In this document: positions 63,491 to 64,000 of the stretch, piece by piece
How positions within the stretch are numbered: position 1 is the first letter of the stretch
How the letters are laid out: each line of letters starts with the position of its first letter
Assembly (NCBI GenBank): GCA_902635515.1
Contig: CACPOD010000002.1
Span: 62,001 to 126,000 of the forward strand
Source: an uncultured Pelagibacteraceae bacterium
GTDB taxonomy: Bacteria > Pseudomonadota > Alphaproteobacteria > Pelagibacterales > Pelagibacteraceae
Direction of reading: 5' to 3'
DNA length: 64,000 bases
Notes under the pieces: model-generated
Database searches by the model: none
Seen by the model: only the letters and a program-made list of their open reading frames with translations
Told to the model about the DNA's origin: nothing
Made by a program: the position numbers and the translations under genes

Positions 63491-64000
63491 ATGTTTAATG
63501 GTTTTAAAAAAAAATTTGTTAAAGTAAACCAGGGTAAAATATTTTGTCGATTTAAAGGTAACGGTCCCCCCTTATTATTACTTCATGGATATCCCCAAAC
63601 ACATGTGATGTGGCACAAGACTGCCCCTGAGCTTAGTAAATATTTTACTGTAATAGTTGCTGACCTTAGAGGATATGGAGATAGTTTAGTTTTACCTGGT
63701 GGTACTAATCATAAAAATTATTCTAAAAGAGAAATGGCTAAAGATATGGTTCAATTGATGAGTAAATTAAATTTTAAAAAATTTTTTGTTGCAGGACATG
63801 ATAGAGGCGGGAGAGTTGCACACAGAATGGCAAGAGATTATAGAAATAAAATTATGGCTTTAAGTGTATTAGATATTTGTCCAACTCTAGATATGTACGA
63901 GCATACAAATATGAAATTTGCAAAAGGATATTTTCATTGGTTTTATTTAATACAGCCCGCACCTTTACCAGAGAAAATGATAATGGCAGATCCTAAAAGA
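63491..64000 (+). CDS. Alpha/beta hydrolase, haloacetate dehalogenase-like (partial, cut by right edge)
   Basis: The first 170 codons of an alpha/beta hydrolase; the frame is still open at the window end and the ORF track omits it. It has LLLLHGYPQTHVMWHK (oxyanion region), VADLRGYGDS, the nucleophile elbow FVAGHDRGGRVAHRMA with Asp as nucleophile and two arginines at the carboxylate-binding positions of fluoroacetate dehalogenase, and FHWFYLIQPAPLPEKMI. This closely follows the haloacetate dehalogenase pattern. An epoxide hydrolase is the main alternative because it also uses Asp. The start ATG 63491 follows the SHOCT stop by 11 bp. Confidence 0.82.
   Translation, partial: MFNGFKKKFVKVNQGKIFCRFKGNGPPLLLLHGYPQTHVMWHKTAPELSKYFTVIVADLRGYGDSLVLPGGTNHKNYSKREMAKDMVQLMSKLNFKKFFVAGHDRGGRVAHRMARDYRNKIMALSVLDICPTLDMYEHTNMKFAKGYFHWFYLIQPAPLPEKMIMADPKR

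Noticed and set aside
1-64000. CRISPR arrays, insertion sequences, prophage or defence islands
   Set aside because: No spaced direct repeats, transposase, integrase or phage-like genes were found in reading the window.

Overview
This window looks like core chromosome of a SAR11-clade alphaproteobacterium (Candidatus Pelagibacter / Pelagibacterales). The basis is the strong A+T bias, almost no non-coding DNA, many 1-20 bp gene overlaps, alphaproteobacterial gene order, and products such as a DUF3576 lipoprotein, a Tim44-like protein, a heparinase-like protein beside purH and a DUF4212/SSS symporter pair. Assignment to a species is inference. I see no insertion sequence, prophage, CRISPR array or toxin/defence island. 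No stretch above about 300 bp lacks a gene; the longest gap is 266 bp, at the proposed origin.

Layout. 1-12.8 kb: end of a maeB-type malic enzyme; a yraL/yraM/yraP-like envelope group (rsmI, BON lipoprotein, LppC-like protein); rdgB facing grpE-dnaK-dnaJ; dapB-nth-adenosine kinase; a 39-codon ArfA-like ribosome-rescue gene missing from the ORF track; a degenerate response regulator divergent from an L,D-transpeptidase; yggS divergent from a thiE-like gene. 12.8-18.5 kb: a porin with a structured leader, then a DUF3576 lipoprotein, leuS, lptE-like and holA. 18.5-29.7 kb: all leftward: parB-parA-rsmG (with a perfect parS inside)-mnmG-mnmE-glycosyltransferase-rho-hemJ-hemH-hemE. 29.65-29.92 kb: probable oriC. 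29.9-33.3 kb: all rightward: ppsR-maf-aroE-coaE-dnaQ. This hemE/RP001-type junction is the origin arrangement known from Caulobacter and Rickettsia, and transcription diverges from it.

33.3-48.4 kb: secB-fxsA, tim44-smr, two tandem sulfotransferases, hslVU, a histidine operon (hisB-H-A-F-E, HIT, GNAT), lolA-ftsK, a UbiH-like monooxygenase, a methyltransferase, a Lon N-terminal-domain protein, tRNA-Gly(GCC) and a pterin carbinolamine dehydratase. 48.4-64 kb: purH, heparinase-like, rpe, a small membrane protein, an acetate-type symporter pair, a conserved protein of unknown function, acetyl-CoA synthetase with a long basic tail, EVE protein, tsaD, hemC-hemD, mscS, yggT, folD, two small membrane proteins and the start of a haloacetate-dehalogenase-like hydrolase cut by the right edge.

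How it works together. The central block joins chromosome replication and partition (oriC, parABS, holA, dnaQ, ftsK) with haem and tRNA modification. Heat-shock genes (grpE, dnaK, hslVU) share an RpoH-like promoter pattern with identical 14-bp spacing; for grpE and hslV the predicted transcript starts at or next to the start codon. The symporter pair and Acs suggest uptake and activation of acetate or a similar small acid. The least explained items are the basic tail on Acs, the porin leader hairpin, the leaderless heat-shock layout, the kinase-less degenerate regulator overlapping arfA, and a palindrome in front of rho. I did not find a clear new multi-gene system; this is mostly streamlined core genome with some unusual regulatory details.
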